64,000 nt of DNA from Betaproteobacteria bacterium (GTDB lineage: Bacteria; Pseudomonadota; Gammaproteobacteria; Burkholderiales; Ga0077523): positions 29,688 through 93,687 of the forward strand of contig WGLR01000033.1 of assembly GCA_016125475.1 (NCBI GenBank), written 5' to 3'. This document shows, piece after piece, positions 56,201 to 64,000 of the stretch; the first letter of the stretch is position 1, and each line of letters begins with the position of its first letter. Both the position numbers and the translations under genes were made by a program. The notes below the pieces were generated by a model that was not told the origin of the DNA, did no database searches, and saw only the letters and a program-made list of their open reading frames with translations.

Positions 56201-59028
56201 GCCGCGCGCTCGAACAGATCGACCACCACGCGGACGCCGGCCTTCGGCCTGCCGGAGGTGTCGACGGCGATCACGTGCAGACGCACCCTGTCCTTCGACA
56301 GTGCCCAGTCCGCGGGCTTCACGCCGAGCAGGATGCTCGAGGGCCAGAGCGTCGCGCGCGCCGATCTCGCGAGGATCTGTCCGTTCGGGTCCGCGTACTC
56401 CATCTCGGCGACGAGGTCCCGCGGGCGGTCGGAGCTTTCCCACCCGGACACGCGCGCGCGCCCTGCACCGCCGGTGTCGAGATCGACGACCTGCGTCGGC
56501 AGCGAGTGCGACTGGGCGTCGACGTCCCCTGCGGGCGTGCCGTCCTCCGCGCGATCCTCGCCGTTCTCGTCGACGAACAGCCCCGTGCGGCCGTCACGCC
56601 GGCCCTCCCGCACGTCGCCGTTCGCGAACACGACACCCTCGTGGTCCGGGAACGTCACCGTCGCCGGCTCCGTGATCGCGCGCAGCTTCACGTTCTGCCC
56701 GCCCGCGCCGCCGCCCGACAGATAGGCGAGCTGCACCCCGACATCGACGGCATCGACGCCCACGAGCGGCTGCGCCGGCATCTGGACCTGGGCCTTCAGC
56801 ACCGGCACGCGGAACGCCTGCACGCGGAAACTGCCGGACAGACGGTCCGGAAGGCCGCGGGGCCGTGACTTCCCCTTCTTGCCGGGGGTGCCGAGCAGGA
56901 CCTCGTACTCGCCGAGGTGCGCGTCCTTCGGCACCACGAAGGTCGACGTCGCGCTGCCGTTCACCCACTCGAGCGGCAGCGTCCAGCTCTGCTGCGTGCC
57001 CACGTGGCGCACGAGTGCGCGCTCCGGCAGGTCCGCGGCGGGCGCGAACGCGAAACCCCTGCTCGTGCGGCGCCTCACGAAGTGCTTCATGCTGACGGTC
57101 TCCCCCGCCCGCACGAGCGTGCGATCGAACACCGTCGTGAAGCTGTCCGGGCCCTCGAATCCCGCGCGCCGCAGGTTGAATCGCCAGGTCGCGATGCCCT
57201 CGTTCCAGTCCGAGAGCACGAACGACGCATCGTCGCCCTTGCGGGCGGTCACGAAGAGCTGGCGGTCCCACTTCGCCGTGCAGCCGGGCAGTGCGGAACG
57301 CTCGGGCAGACTCTTCGGCACCCGCACGATGCCCGAATGGTCCGTGCGGCCGCCGAACAGGACCTTGCCGCTGCAGTCCATGACCGCGACGTCGGCGCGC
57401 GGGACCGGCTGGCCCCGGTCGAGCGAGGTCACCCAGACGAGCGAGCTCTCGCGGCCCCACTTGAAGTGGACGGCGAGGTTCGTCACGAGTGCGCCCGCGG
57501 ACACGTAGTAGGGCTTGCCGTCCTTCAGCAGCGCCTGGCCGAGCTTCGGGCTCTTCACCTCCACGACGTAGAGGCCGGGCGCCCTGAACGGAATCCCCAC
57601 GACGCCGAAATCCGCGGTGCCGCCGGGGCGGGGGACGGTGAGCGACGACGTGTGGTCCCCGGGGCCGAAGATGCTCCCGGAAACATAGCCGCCCTCGGTC
57701 CACCGCGCCTCGCCCGCATCGAGCCGCTTGAGCCAGTGCATGACCGCCTTCGGCGACTGCACGCGCAGCATGCGGGCGTCGAGCCCCTTGCCGTCGCCCG
57801 CCCCCGTCACCGAGGCCACCTGCCCCGAGAGGGAAGGTTCGACGTTGCGCACGGTGAGCGGCAGCGCCGGATCGGCGTGGAGCTCGAGAATGCCGAAGCG
57901 CGCCGCGAACTTCACGAGCGGCGGCGCGGGATCCGTCCGGACGGTCAGCGGGAAACGCCGCGCGTTCGCGAGCGGACGACCGCTGTCGTCGACGAGACCG
58001 TCGGGCAGGGAGAGCGTGAAGGCTGCCGCCTCCGGGAACGGTCCCGGAAACGTCACGGACTCCACGAATCCGGACCTGCGCTCGTCGTCCGTGAACCGGG
58101 GCGCGTAGACCTTTCCGTCCTCGCCCCTGAGGCGCACGCGACCCGCGACGTCGACCGCCACCGGCGCGGTGAACGCGACCGTCATGGGAAGCACGGGCAG
58201 GCAATTGCTGCGCGCGCTGGTGCGCCGACAGCTGAAGGCTGCCGTGAAGACCGGGCGCACCTTGAACGGGAGCACCTGATCGCCCGTCGACGCGACTCCG
58301 CCCGGCGTGCTGATGCCTGCCCCCCACACGAGGTGCACGGCGGCTTCGTTCGGGAGCCGCGCCCGGCACGCGACGAGCACGACGGGCAGCGCGTCGGGAC
58401 GCGGATCGTGCGCGAACGTCGCGTACTCCGCATCGGTCAGCACGCGCCGCGCCACGCGGTCGACGAAGTCCCGCTGGCTCGCGAGGATGGTCTCACGGTC
58501 CTTCCCCGTCACGACGCGCACGGGCACGCGGTCCTGGCGTCCGGAGACGTCGCACCACGCGAAGCGGAGGATCGAGGCCGGCGTGGCGGGTGCGTCGAGC
58601 CCGAGCACGAAGACCTGGTTCTCGTCGATCGACTCGTCGCCCTGCCACGGCACGGACTCGAGCACCGTGGGCCCGCCGGTCGTGAACTCGAACGCCGCGG
58701 GTGGCAGCGCAGTGCCGGCGAGATCGTGCACCCCCGGACGGAGGCTGAAACTGCAGCGCACGCCGGCAGCGAGATCACGATCGAAGTCGTAGACCCAGCT
58801 TCGATCGTCGATCCAGTGCCCGGAACCGGGCGCATCACAGGCGATCTCGAAAGGCTCGAGGAGCGCGGGCGCACCGAACGGAACCATCGGCGAGTCGAAG
58901 CGTGCGACGACCTGCCGCACGCCCTTCACCTCGCCCTGCGGCGAGAACGACACCACCCGGGCCGTCGCGTCCGCGGCGGCAATCCATGACACGACCATGC
59001 AGAGCATGGCGAGAATCCAGCGGCTCAT
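53278..59028 (-). CDS. Bacterial alpha-2-macroglobulin (YfhM-like)
   Basis: A 1916-residue periplasmic protease-trap protein. A signal peptide (MSRWILAMLCMVVSWIAAADA) lacks a proper lipobox, unlike the lipoprotein YfhM of E. coli, so it may be soluble. Macroglobulin-like domains follow, then the thioester motif CLEQ at Cys1463 (YPYDCLEQRV), which covalently binds attacking proteases. The start at 59028 is preferred over the track's 59127 because the signal peptide begins there. Partnership with PbpC, encoded directly downstream with overlapping codons, is well established: one traps proteases, the other repairs the wall. Confidence 0.92.
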   Translation of the reverse strand: MSRWILAMLCMVVSWIAAADATARVVSFSPQGEVKGVRQVVARFDSPMVPFGAPALLEPFEIACDAPGSGHWIDDRSWVYDFDRDLAAGVRCSFSLRPGVHDLAGTALPPAAFEFTTGGPTVLESVPWQGDESIDENQVFVLGLDAPATPASILRFAWCDVSGRQDRVPVRVVTGKDRETILASQRDFVDRVARRVLTDAEYATFAHDPRPDALPVVLVACRARLPNEAAVHLVWGAGISTPGGVASTGDQVLPFKVRPVFTAAFSCRRTSARSNCLPVLPMTVAFTAPVAVDVAGRVRLRGEDGKVYAPRFTDDERRSGFVESVTFPGPFPEAAAFTLSLPDGLVDDSGRPLANARRFPLTVRTDPAPPLVKFAARFGILELHADPALPLTVRNVEPSLSGQVASVTGAGDGKGLDARMLRVQSPKAVMHWLKRLDAGEARWTEGGYVSGSIFGPGDHTSSLTVPRPGGTADFGVVGIPFRAPGLYVVEVKSPKLGQALLKDGKPYYVSAGALVTNLAVHFKWGRESSLVWVTSLDRGQPVPRADVAVMDCSGKVLFGGRTDHSGIVRVPKSLPERSALPGCTAKWDRQLFVTARKGDDASFVLSDWNEGIATWRFNLRRAGFEGPDSFTTVFDRTLVRAGETVSMKHFVRRRTSRGFAFAPAADLPERALVRHVGTQQSWTLPLEWVNGSATSTFVVPKDAHLGEYEVLLGTPGKKGKSRPRGLPDRLSGSFRVQAFRVPVLKAQVQMPAQPLVGVDAVDVGVQLAYLSGGGAGGQNVKLRAITEPATVTFPDHEGVVFANGDVREGRRDGRTGLFVDENGEDRAEDGTPAGDVDAQSHSLPTQVVDLDTGGAGRARVSGWESSDRPRDLVAEMEYADPNGQILARSARATLWPSSILLGVKPADWALSKDRVRLHVIAVDTSGRPKAGVRVVVDLFERAAYSHRKRLVGGFYAYEYGDRIRRVGPFCEGETDAHGILSCEAPVSVSGNLIVRAATWDAEGRASVAHGEVWVAGSEDWWFDVANDDRMDVLPERKQYEPGETAVFQVRSPFRHGTALVTVEREGVIDGFVTTLSGKSPVVSVPVKGSYAPNAFVSVLAVRGRVAGVQPTALVDLGKPAFRLGIAEIRVGWRAHELHVKVGSDRSVYRVREKARVQVDVSRADGKALPKDAEIAVAAVDEGLLEMMPNTSWNLLEAMMQLRGIEVETATAAMQVVGKRHFGKKARPTGGGGGRQNARELFDTLLFWKARVKLDRHGHAVFDVPLNDSLTRFRIVAVASAGSGLFGTGSTTVRTTQDVQLLSGLPPVVRERDRFTARFTVRNASDAPASLDLTASVVPAPAGLPGAPALASRSVTLQPGESRVVSWDVTAPEGATSLAWTVAATSGGNGAGDRMRVAQKVVEALPVRVLQATLRQLDGPVAMTVTRPAGAVPGRGGVSLQVRPRLADGLAGVRDYMQAYPYDCLEQRVSKAVALHDDAAWGGVMEALPTYLDRDGLAKYFPSMGQGSDTLTAYLLAIAQASGHRIPEPQLGRMLTGLRGFLAGTVVRYGSLPTADLAIRKVAALDALTRYDDGLDPGVVSSFRVEPDLWPTSTVIDWYGVARRWHGLPEREKRLEQAARILRARLEFRGTVMRFSTERSDYLWWLMVSGDVNANRALAALADDPQWRAELPRMARGALARQQAGRWSTTVANAWGTVALDRFSARFEREPVTGVTRASLGDATCRLDWRHDPAGGALDFAWPERGAPLEVVQDGTGRPWVTVQSRAAVPLEAPLANGYRVRRTVTAVTGDASRWTRGDVVRVRLDIEAQADMTWVVVDDPIPAGSTILGTGLGGDAALITADERSRGSAWPAFEERGATAFRAYYRFVPKGTLHVEYTLRLDNAGQFQLPATRVEAMYAPDVFGAVPNGRFVVAAQ

Positions 59029-59176
59029 GACCTTGGGCCCTGCTTGCGAACAGCCCCGAGTGTATGCGATGGCGTGACGGGCGTTCGGGGCGCGCCCGCC
59101 GTCCGGGCGGGGAGCGACGGGCGCCACGCCGGACGGGGAACGTCCGATGGGTGCCGCGAGGAGCGTGAAGTCTCGA

Positions 59177-59593
59177 TCAGGGGGCGGTGCGGGCGCAGGC
59201 GAAATCCAGAGTGGCGCGGCCCGGCGAATCCGGCTCGATCCGTTCCCAGATGCGCTTCATCGGCCCGGTCGTGATCAGCACGTGGCCGTCCATGCCGATC
59301 ACCTCGACCGAGACCGCGCGGTGCTGCGCGCGGAGACAGTCGCACTCGACGACGCCCAGGGTCTCCCGGATGAGCGGCATGCCCGGCGTGTCGCCCATCG
59401 GGTGCGGTGCCAGATACACGACGCGCTTCACGAGACGCACGATTTCACCGGTCCGCGAGAGCGCGGCGTCGTCGACGAAGTGCTCGCCCTCGGCGTCGCC
59501 GCCGACACGCACCCAGCGGGTGGCCAGCGCGGGCGCGCACGCCACGGCCAGTGCCACCCCCGCCGCGAACGCGGCCATGGCCCGTCTGATCAT
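59177..59593 (-). CDS. Small exported protein, surface-adhesin-E-like
   Basis: A 138-residue protein with a signal peptide (AMAAFAAGVALAVACAPALA) and a beta-rich remainder (TRWVRVGGDAEGEHFVDDAAL, VKRVVYLAP, VECDCLRAQHRAV, PGRATLDFACA) resembling the surface-adhesin protein E fold found in many proteobacteria. Two Cys pairs could form a disulfide. The start at 59593 has AGGAG six bases upstream; the track only lists it inside a larger unrelated frame. Function unknown, 195 bases from the divergent AsmA gene. Confidence 0.72.
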   Translation of the reverse strand: MIRRAMAAFAAGVALAVACAPALATRWVRVGGDAEGEHFVDDAALSRTGEIVRLVKRVVYLAPHPMGDTPGMPLIRETLGVVECDCLRAQHRAVSVEVIGMDGHVLITTGPMKRIWERIEPDSPGRATLDFACARTAP

Positions 59594-59788
59594 GATGACT
59601 CCTGCATTGCACCGCCCGTCCCGCTGTGACAGCATCCGGACACCCGCGGGAGCATACCCGTTTCGCACCACGTGCGGTGCGTGTGGCCGGATGAACTTCG
59701 CCACCCCCGCCCGCGTCCACAATGAGATGAACCGCGAAAGCCACCGGGTGGCCCGCCGTCGCCGCGGAACGCCCTCTCCCGACACGCG

Positions 59789-62700
59789 ATGACCGATCCG
59801 ACCGGAAGCCCCGCCCCGATCGCCGGAGCCGGACAGCCGGCCCGGGCGCGACCGTCCCTTCTCCTGCGCATCGCGAAGTGGACCGCCTGGACGCTGGCCG
59901 CAATCGTGCTGCTCGTCGCCGGCGCCGTTGCGTACGTCGCGTTCGTGGGCGTGACCGTGGACGCGTCGCTGCTGCGCGACCCGATCGCCTCCGCATTCTC
60001 GGATGCCCTGCACCGGGAGGTCCGCTTCGACGGTCCCGCCGAGATCGAGATCTCCGGCGAACCGTGGCTGCGCATCGGCGGGCTTCACGTCGCGAATCCC
60101 GGCGGCTTCGGCAACGGCACGCTCGCGAGCCTGGGCGAAGTCCGTCTCGCGGTCGACCTCTGGCAGCTCCTGCAGCACCGCGTGCACATCCGCGAGCTGT
60201 CGGGGTCGGACGTGACGGTGCGACTCGTGACCGCGCCCGACGGCAGCAACAACTGGACCTTCCAGTTTCCGAAACGGACGCCCGCGCCCGCCGCGACACC
60301 GGACGGCGCGCCGAAGCGGACGGCACGCGACGCGGCGCTCATGCTCGACATCCGCAAGGTCTCGCTCCGGCACGTCACGGCCGAGTACGTCGCGCGCGAC
60401 GGCACCAGTCACTTCTTCGATCTGGACTCGCTCGCGGGCGAAGCGCGGCAGGGCGAGCAGATGCAGCTCACGATGCAGGGGCGCGTGGAGAAAAGCTTTC
60501 CCTATTCCGTCTCGTTCACGGGGGGGCCGCTGTCGGCGCTGATCGGCTCGGCTGCCCCCTGGCCGATGACGCTCCGGCTCGAGTTCCTGAGTACCGTGCT
60601 GAACCTCCGGGGCGACGTGCGCGGCACGAGTGGCGACGTCGACTTCGCGCTCGGCACGGCAGACCTCTCGGAACTCGCGCGCCTGCTGCAGACGACGTTT
60701 CCGAAGGTCGGCGCCTCCGCGCTGGCGGGCCACGTGAAGTTCGACGCGCAGCACGTGGCCGTGACGGGCCTCACGGGCGTGATGGGCGCGACGTCGATGC
60801 GCGGGACGATCGCGTTCGACTCGAGCGGGCCACGACCGAAGGTGACCGGAGACCTCTCGCTGCCCACGCTCGACCTGAGGCCGTTCCTGTCGGAAAAGCC
60901 GGACACGACGGAGGAGCCTCCTCGCAGCCTGCGCGACACGTACCGCGAACTCGCAGCCGCGACGTTCTCGCTGCGGGCGCTCCGGGGCTCGGACGTCGAC
61001 CTGAGACTGGCCGTGATCCAGTGGCTGAACCTGCCCGGAAACGTGCACGACGCCGTGCTGCACCTCAGGCTCGACGACGGCCGCCTCGAAGCCCCGGTCG
61101 CGGCGGTCGTGACGGGCGTCGCGCTCCACGGCACCATCGCCGCGGACGCGACGACGGATCCTCCGCAGTTCGAACTCGCGCTCGGCACGGAGGATTCGAA
61201 TCTCGGCGGCCTCGCGGAACTCCTCACCGGCGCGCGCGGGGTCGAGGGTCACCTCGGCCGATTCTCGCTGCGCCTCGCGGCGCGGGGCGACCAGGGCTCC
61301 GAGCTCGTCCAGAGTCTCGACGTGCACCTGGACGTCGATCGCGGCCGATTCAGCTACGGGAACATCGAGGGCGGGCGTCCCGTGAAATTCGCGCTCGACC
61401 GGCTGCGCGTGGCGCTGCCGGCCGGCAAGGCCCTGTCGGGGTCCCTGAGCGGCAACCTGCTCGGACAGCCCGTGCGGGCCTCGCTGAGCGGCGGCACGCT
61501 CGAACGCGTGATGCTCGACCAGCGCACGCCGCTCGCGCTCCGCGTGCGTTCCGGCACGGTCCGCGCGCGGCTGACCGGAATTCTCGAAGCGCCCGGCGAA
61601 CACGCCGGCCCGGAACTCGACTTCGACCTGTCCGGCAGGCGGACCGCCGACGTCGCGCGCTGGCTCGGCATTCCGGCCGGAGCGAGCGTTCCCGTCGCGC
61701 TGAGCGGCCACGCCTCGATGACGAACACCACGTGGCGCGTGGACGATCTCGCGTTCCGGCTCGGCCGCACGCGCTTCGACGCGACGGCACGCAGCACGCT
61801 CGTGGATGGCCACCCGCTGCTGCACCTCGAGCTGAAGTCGCCGCTCATCGACGTGGCCGAACTCCAGTCCCTGCTGCCTCCGCGCCGCACGCCGCGCCCC
61901 GCGGGACCCGACGACGGCAGGCCGGTGCTCGACATACCCATCCTCCCGAAGGGCATCGACCTCGGCAACGCCGACGTGCAGGTGCGCGTGCAGCGCGTCG
62001 AGGGCACGCCGCTCGTGCCGCGCGACCTCGCGTTCGACGGCCGCATACGGGACGGCGCGATGCAGCCCTCCGCGTTCGGCGCCACGATCGCCGACATTCC
62101 GTTCCGCGGCGCGGTCTCGCTCGACCTGCGCGGCAGCCAGCCCACGAGCAGCCTGTGGCTCGCCGCGCAGGACGTCGACGTGGGCAGCCTGCTGCGCCGC
62201 TACGGACTCTCGCGCGACCTCGAGGCGCACGTCGGCGCCATACGGCTGAACCTCACCGCGCGCTCGAGCCTGCTCGGCGAGCTGCTCGCGCGCTCGGAGC
62301 TCATCGGCAACGTCGACGACGCGGTCGTCACGCTGCGCGACCCGAACACGCACGCGGAGGCCCGGGTGCTGCTGCATTCCGGCGAGCTGAGCGCCAGACC
62401 CGGGCAGCCCGTGCGTCTCGACCTGGAGGGCTCCGTCGACAAGGTACCCATCCACCTCGGGCTCGTGACGGCGACGGCCGAAGAGCTCGTGAAGCCGCAC
62501 GCGCGCGTGCCGTTCCGGCTCGACGCGAAGGTGCCGGACCTGAACGTGCAGCTGCAGGGTGCGGTCACCAAACCGGTCGGCAAGGGCGACGTCGTTCTGG
62601 ACCTCAAGCTCGACGGCACGCGCTTCGACAAGCTGAACGGGCTCGTGCGCGCGTCACTGCCGCCCTGGGGCCCCTACTCGGCATCCGGCCGCTTCCGGAT

Positions 62701-63781
62701 GTCCGCCCGTGGCTACGAGGTGTCGGACCTCGAACTGCGCGTGGGCAGCAGCACGCTGCGCGGCCACGGCCTGCTGGACACCGCGCGCCCGAAACCCAGG
62801 CTCGACGTGACGCTCAGCGCACCGACGATCCAGCTCGACGACTTCGAGTTCGGGAACTGGTCGCCCGTGGAGAAGAAGCCCGAACAGGAGAAGACGCTCA
62901 CGACCGGAGAACTCAAGGCGAAGGCCGCGGCCGCGAGCGACAGGGCGCAGAAGCTGCTGAGTCCCGCGGTGCTGCGCCGGCAGGACGTCTTCCTCGACGT
63001 GCGTGTCGACCAGGTGCTGTCGGGCAAGGACAAGCTCGGCAGCGGACACCTCGAGGCAAGGCTCGAGAACGGCCGCGCGGACATCGGCCCGGTCGACGTG
63101 AACATACCTGGCGGGTCGGCGCGCCTGTGGCTCGGCTACGAACCGACGGACCAGGAAGTGAAGGTGAACACGCGGATCGACGTCGACCACTTCGACTACG
63201 GCATCCTCGCGCGACGCATCAAGCCGGACACGGACCTGCGCGGCAAGTTCAGCCTGAAGCTGGACGTGAACTCGCACGCACGGTACCTCTCGGACATCCT
63301 CAAGTTCGGTTCGGGGAAGATCGACTTCGCGGTCTGGCCCGTGAACATGAAGTCGGGCGTCTTCGACCTCTGGGCCGTGAACGTGCTCGTGGCACTCGTG
63401 CCAGCGGTCGACCCCGCGTCCGCGTCGCACATCAACTGCGCGATCGGGCGCTTCTCCCTGCAGGACGGACGCCTCGTCGACCGCACGATCCTGCTCGACA
63501 CGAGCCGGATGCGCGTGCGGGGACAGGGCCGCGCGAACTTCCGCGACGAGGAACTGAAGCTGCGCATGCAGCCGAAGCCGAAGGTGCCGCAGTTCCTGAG
63601 CCTCGCGACCCCCATCGAGGTCACCGGAACCTTCGGGAACTTCAAGGTGGGCGTGAGCGCGGGAGACATCCTCGGGACGGTCGCGCGCCTCGCGAGCTCG
63701 ATCTTCTGGGTGCCGATCGAGAAGCTCGTCTCGAAGAGCATCCCGGCCGACGGCCACGACGTCTGCGACGGGCCGCTGTAG
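59789..63781 (+). CDS. AsmA family protein (large envelope lipid-transport-like protein)
   Basis: A 1330-residue protein. An N-terminal membrane helix (WTAWTLAAIVLLVAGAVAYVAF) is followed by the AsmA opening pattern (PWLRIGGLHVANPGGFG), long repeats of amphipathic beta strands in the middle, and a C-terminal AsmA-like region (LRMQPKPKVPQFLSLATPIEVTGTFGNFKVGVS). Proteins of this family span the periplasm and are thought to move phospholipids to the outer membrane. Length and hydrophobic-groove repeats suit that role. No obvious ribosome site precedes the ATG. Confidence 0.85.
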   Translation: MTDPTGSPAPIAGAGQPARARPSLLLRIAKWTAWTLAAIVLLVAGAVAYVAFVGVTVDASLLRDPIASAFSDALHREVRFDGPAEIEISGEPWLRIGGLHVANPGGFGNGTLASLGEVRLAVDLWQLLQHRVHIRELSGSDVTVRLVTAPDGSNNWTFQFPKRTPAPAATPDGAPKRTARDAALMLDIRKVSLRHVTAEYVARDGTSHFFDLDSLAGEARQGEQMQLTMQGRVEKSFPYSVSFTGGPLSALIGSAAPWPMTLRLEFLSTVLNLRGDVRGTSGDVDFALGTADLSELARLLQTTFPKVGASALAGHVKFDAQHVAVTGLTGVMGATSMRGTIAFDSSGPRPKVTGDLSLPTLDLRPFLSEKPDTTEEPPRSLRDTYRELAAATFSLRALRGSDVDLRLAVIQWLNLPGNVHDAVLHLRLDDGRLEAPVAAVVTGVALHGTIAADATTDPPQFELALGTEDSNLGGLAELLTGARGVEGHLGRFSLRLAARGDQGSELVQSLDVHLDVDRGRFSYGNIEGGRPVKFALDRLRVALPAGKALSGSLSGNLLGQPVRASLSGGTLERVMLDQRTPLALRVRSGTVRARLTGILEAPGEHAGPELDFDLSGRRTADVARWLGIPAGASVPVALSGHASMTNTTWRVDDLAFRLGRTRFDATARSTLVDGHPLLHLELKSPLIDVAELQSLLPPRRTPRPAGPDDGRPVLDIPILPKGIDLGNADVQVRVQRVEGTPLVPRDLAFDGRIRDGAMQPSAFGATIADIPFRGAVSLDLRGSQPTSSLWLAAQDVDVGSLLRRYGLSRDLEAHVGAIRLNLTARSSLLGELLARSELIGNVDDAVVTLRDPNTHAEARVLLHSGELSARPGQPVRLDLEGSVDKVPIHLGLVTATAEELVKPHARVPFRLDAKVPDLNVQLQGAVTKPVGKGDVVLDLKLDGTRFDKLNGLVRASLPPWGPYSASGRFRMSARGYEVSDLELRVGSSTLRGHGLLDTARPKPRLDVTLSAPTIQLDDFEFGNWSPVEKKPEQEKTLTTGELKAKAAAASDRAQKLLSPAVLRRQDVFLDVRVDQVLSGKDKLGSGHLEARLENGRADIGPVDVNIPGGSARLWLGYEPTDQEVKVNTRIDVDHFDYGILARRIKPDTDLRGKFSLKLDVNSHARYLSDILKFGSGKIDFAVWPVNMKSGVFDLWAVNVLVALVPAVDPASASHINCAIGRFSLQDGRLVDRTILLDTSRMRVRGQGRANFRDEELKLRMQPKPKVPQFLSLATPIEVTGTFGNFKVGVSAGDILGTVARLASSIFWVPIEKLVSKSIPADGHDVCDGPL

Positions 63782-63817
63782 GCGCGTTCGGCGTTTTTTT
63801 CGCGGCCCCCACCCCAA

Positions 63818-63842
63818 CCCTCCCCCGCAAAGCGAGGGAGGG
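63818..63842. repeat. Hairpin repeat of REP type after the AsmA gene
   Basis: CCCTCCC-C-CGC and GCG-A-GGGAGGG form an imperfect stem with an AAA loop, preceded by a T7 tract (63794-63800). The wording resembles short repetitive elements common in proteobacterial intergenic DNA and may also terminate the AsmA transcript. Confidence 0.55.
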
Positions 63843-63879
63843 GGCGAGTGCGTAGGGTGCGTAGATACCGTTATGGAAA

Positions 63880-64000
63880 TCAAGTCAGATGTCGGGTGAG
63901 ATCGAAGGGTCGTCCGGACTTGAGGATCGCGTGAGCGATGGCGACGAGCTTGCGCATCAGGGCAACGATGATGACCTTGGGCGGTTTGCCAGCGGCCTTC
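63880..64000 (-). CDS. IS110-family transposase, C-terminal fragment at window edge
   Basis: Reading the minus strand from the window edge gives [20 protein letters not shown], then [18 protein letters not shown] and a stop at 63880-63882. The [19 protein letters not shown] pattern is the C-terminus of IS110/IS1111 transposases. Only the last 40 codons are in the window, so intactness of the element cannot be judged. Intervening sequence from the AsmA gene is about 100 bases. Confidence 0.8.
   Translation of the reverse strand, partial: KAAGKPPKVIIVALMRKLVAIAHAILKSGRPFDLTRHLT

Noticed and set aside
53149-56868. Plus-strand 1239-residue ORF opposite the macroglobulin gene
   Set aside because: Antisense translation of a clear gene with typical GC-rich composition; no recognisable motif.
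59177-62500. Minus-strand 1107-residue ORF across the AsmA gene
   Set aside because: Its bulk is Arg/Glu/Val-rich antisense sequence of the AsmA gene. Only the C-terminal 138 codons (59177-59593) form a real protein.

Overview
The window is high-GC, densely packed DNA that looks like a betaproteobacterial chromosome. Two things point there. The first is the gene order rpsB-tsf-pyrH-frr-uppS-cdsA-dxr-rseP-bamA-skp-lpxD-fabZ-lpxA-lpxB-rnhB. The second is a ccoNOQP-ccoG-ccoH cluster next to ccoIS, fnr and hemN. The genus cannot be named from this sequence. I saw no rRNA, tRNA or CRISPR array, and no gene-free gap longer than 300 bases.

Layout. 1-1166: a Ser/Thr kinase cut by the window edge, preceded in its operon by a membrane protein with a c-type haem motif. 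1275-7581: an HbpS/GlcG-like protein divergent from a secreted PQQ-type dehydrogenase, then a rhodanese, an SDR oxidoreductase, a GAF protein and a di-haem CxxCH protein. 7706-12686: an ABC importer (ATPase, permease, substrate-binding protein) whose permease and binding-protein genes are separated by a compositionally different two-gene insert. That insert encodes an AAA ATPase and a TOPRIM RloB-like protein, a probable anti-phage pair. 12744-27581: the long minus-strand housekeeping block for translation, isoprenoid and phospholipid precursors, outer-membrane assembly and lipid A, with many 4-nt stop/start overlaps and several GTG or TTG starts.

27825-45672 is a microaerobic respiration region. 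It holds a TauE/SafE-like membrane protein, hemN divergent from fnr, a DUF2892 protein, an RND pump operon with an embedded sulfide:quinone oxidoreductase, and the complete cbb3 oxidase set (ccoN, O, Q, P, G, H, I, S). FNR boxes lie between hemN and fnr, upstream of ccoN (two) and upstream of ccoI. The FNR encoded here, which keeps its four cluster cysteines, could therefore control haem synthesis, oxidase structure and oxidase copper supply together.

45764-49504: a two-gene signalling operon, a membrane histidine kinase followed by a Ser/Thr kinase fused to two receiver domains. 49690-59593: an MFS transporter, a PbpC / alpha-2-macroglobulin pair with overlapping genes, and a small exported protein. 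59789-63781: a large AsmA-family protein. The window ends in the 3' part of an IS110-type transposase gene.

The least ordinary parts are the ATPase/TOPRIM insert inside the ABC operon, the adaptor-SQR-RND-DUF2892 cluster bracketed by two near-identical palindromes, and the histidine kinase / Ser-Thr kinase-receiver pair beside the oxidase copper genes.
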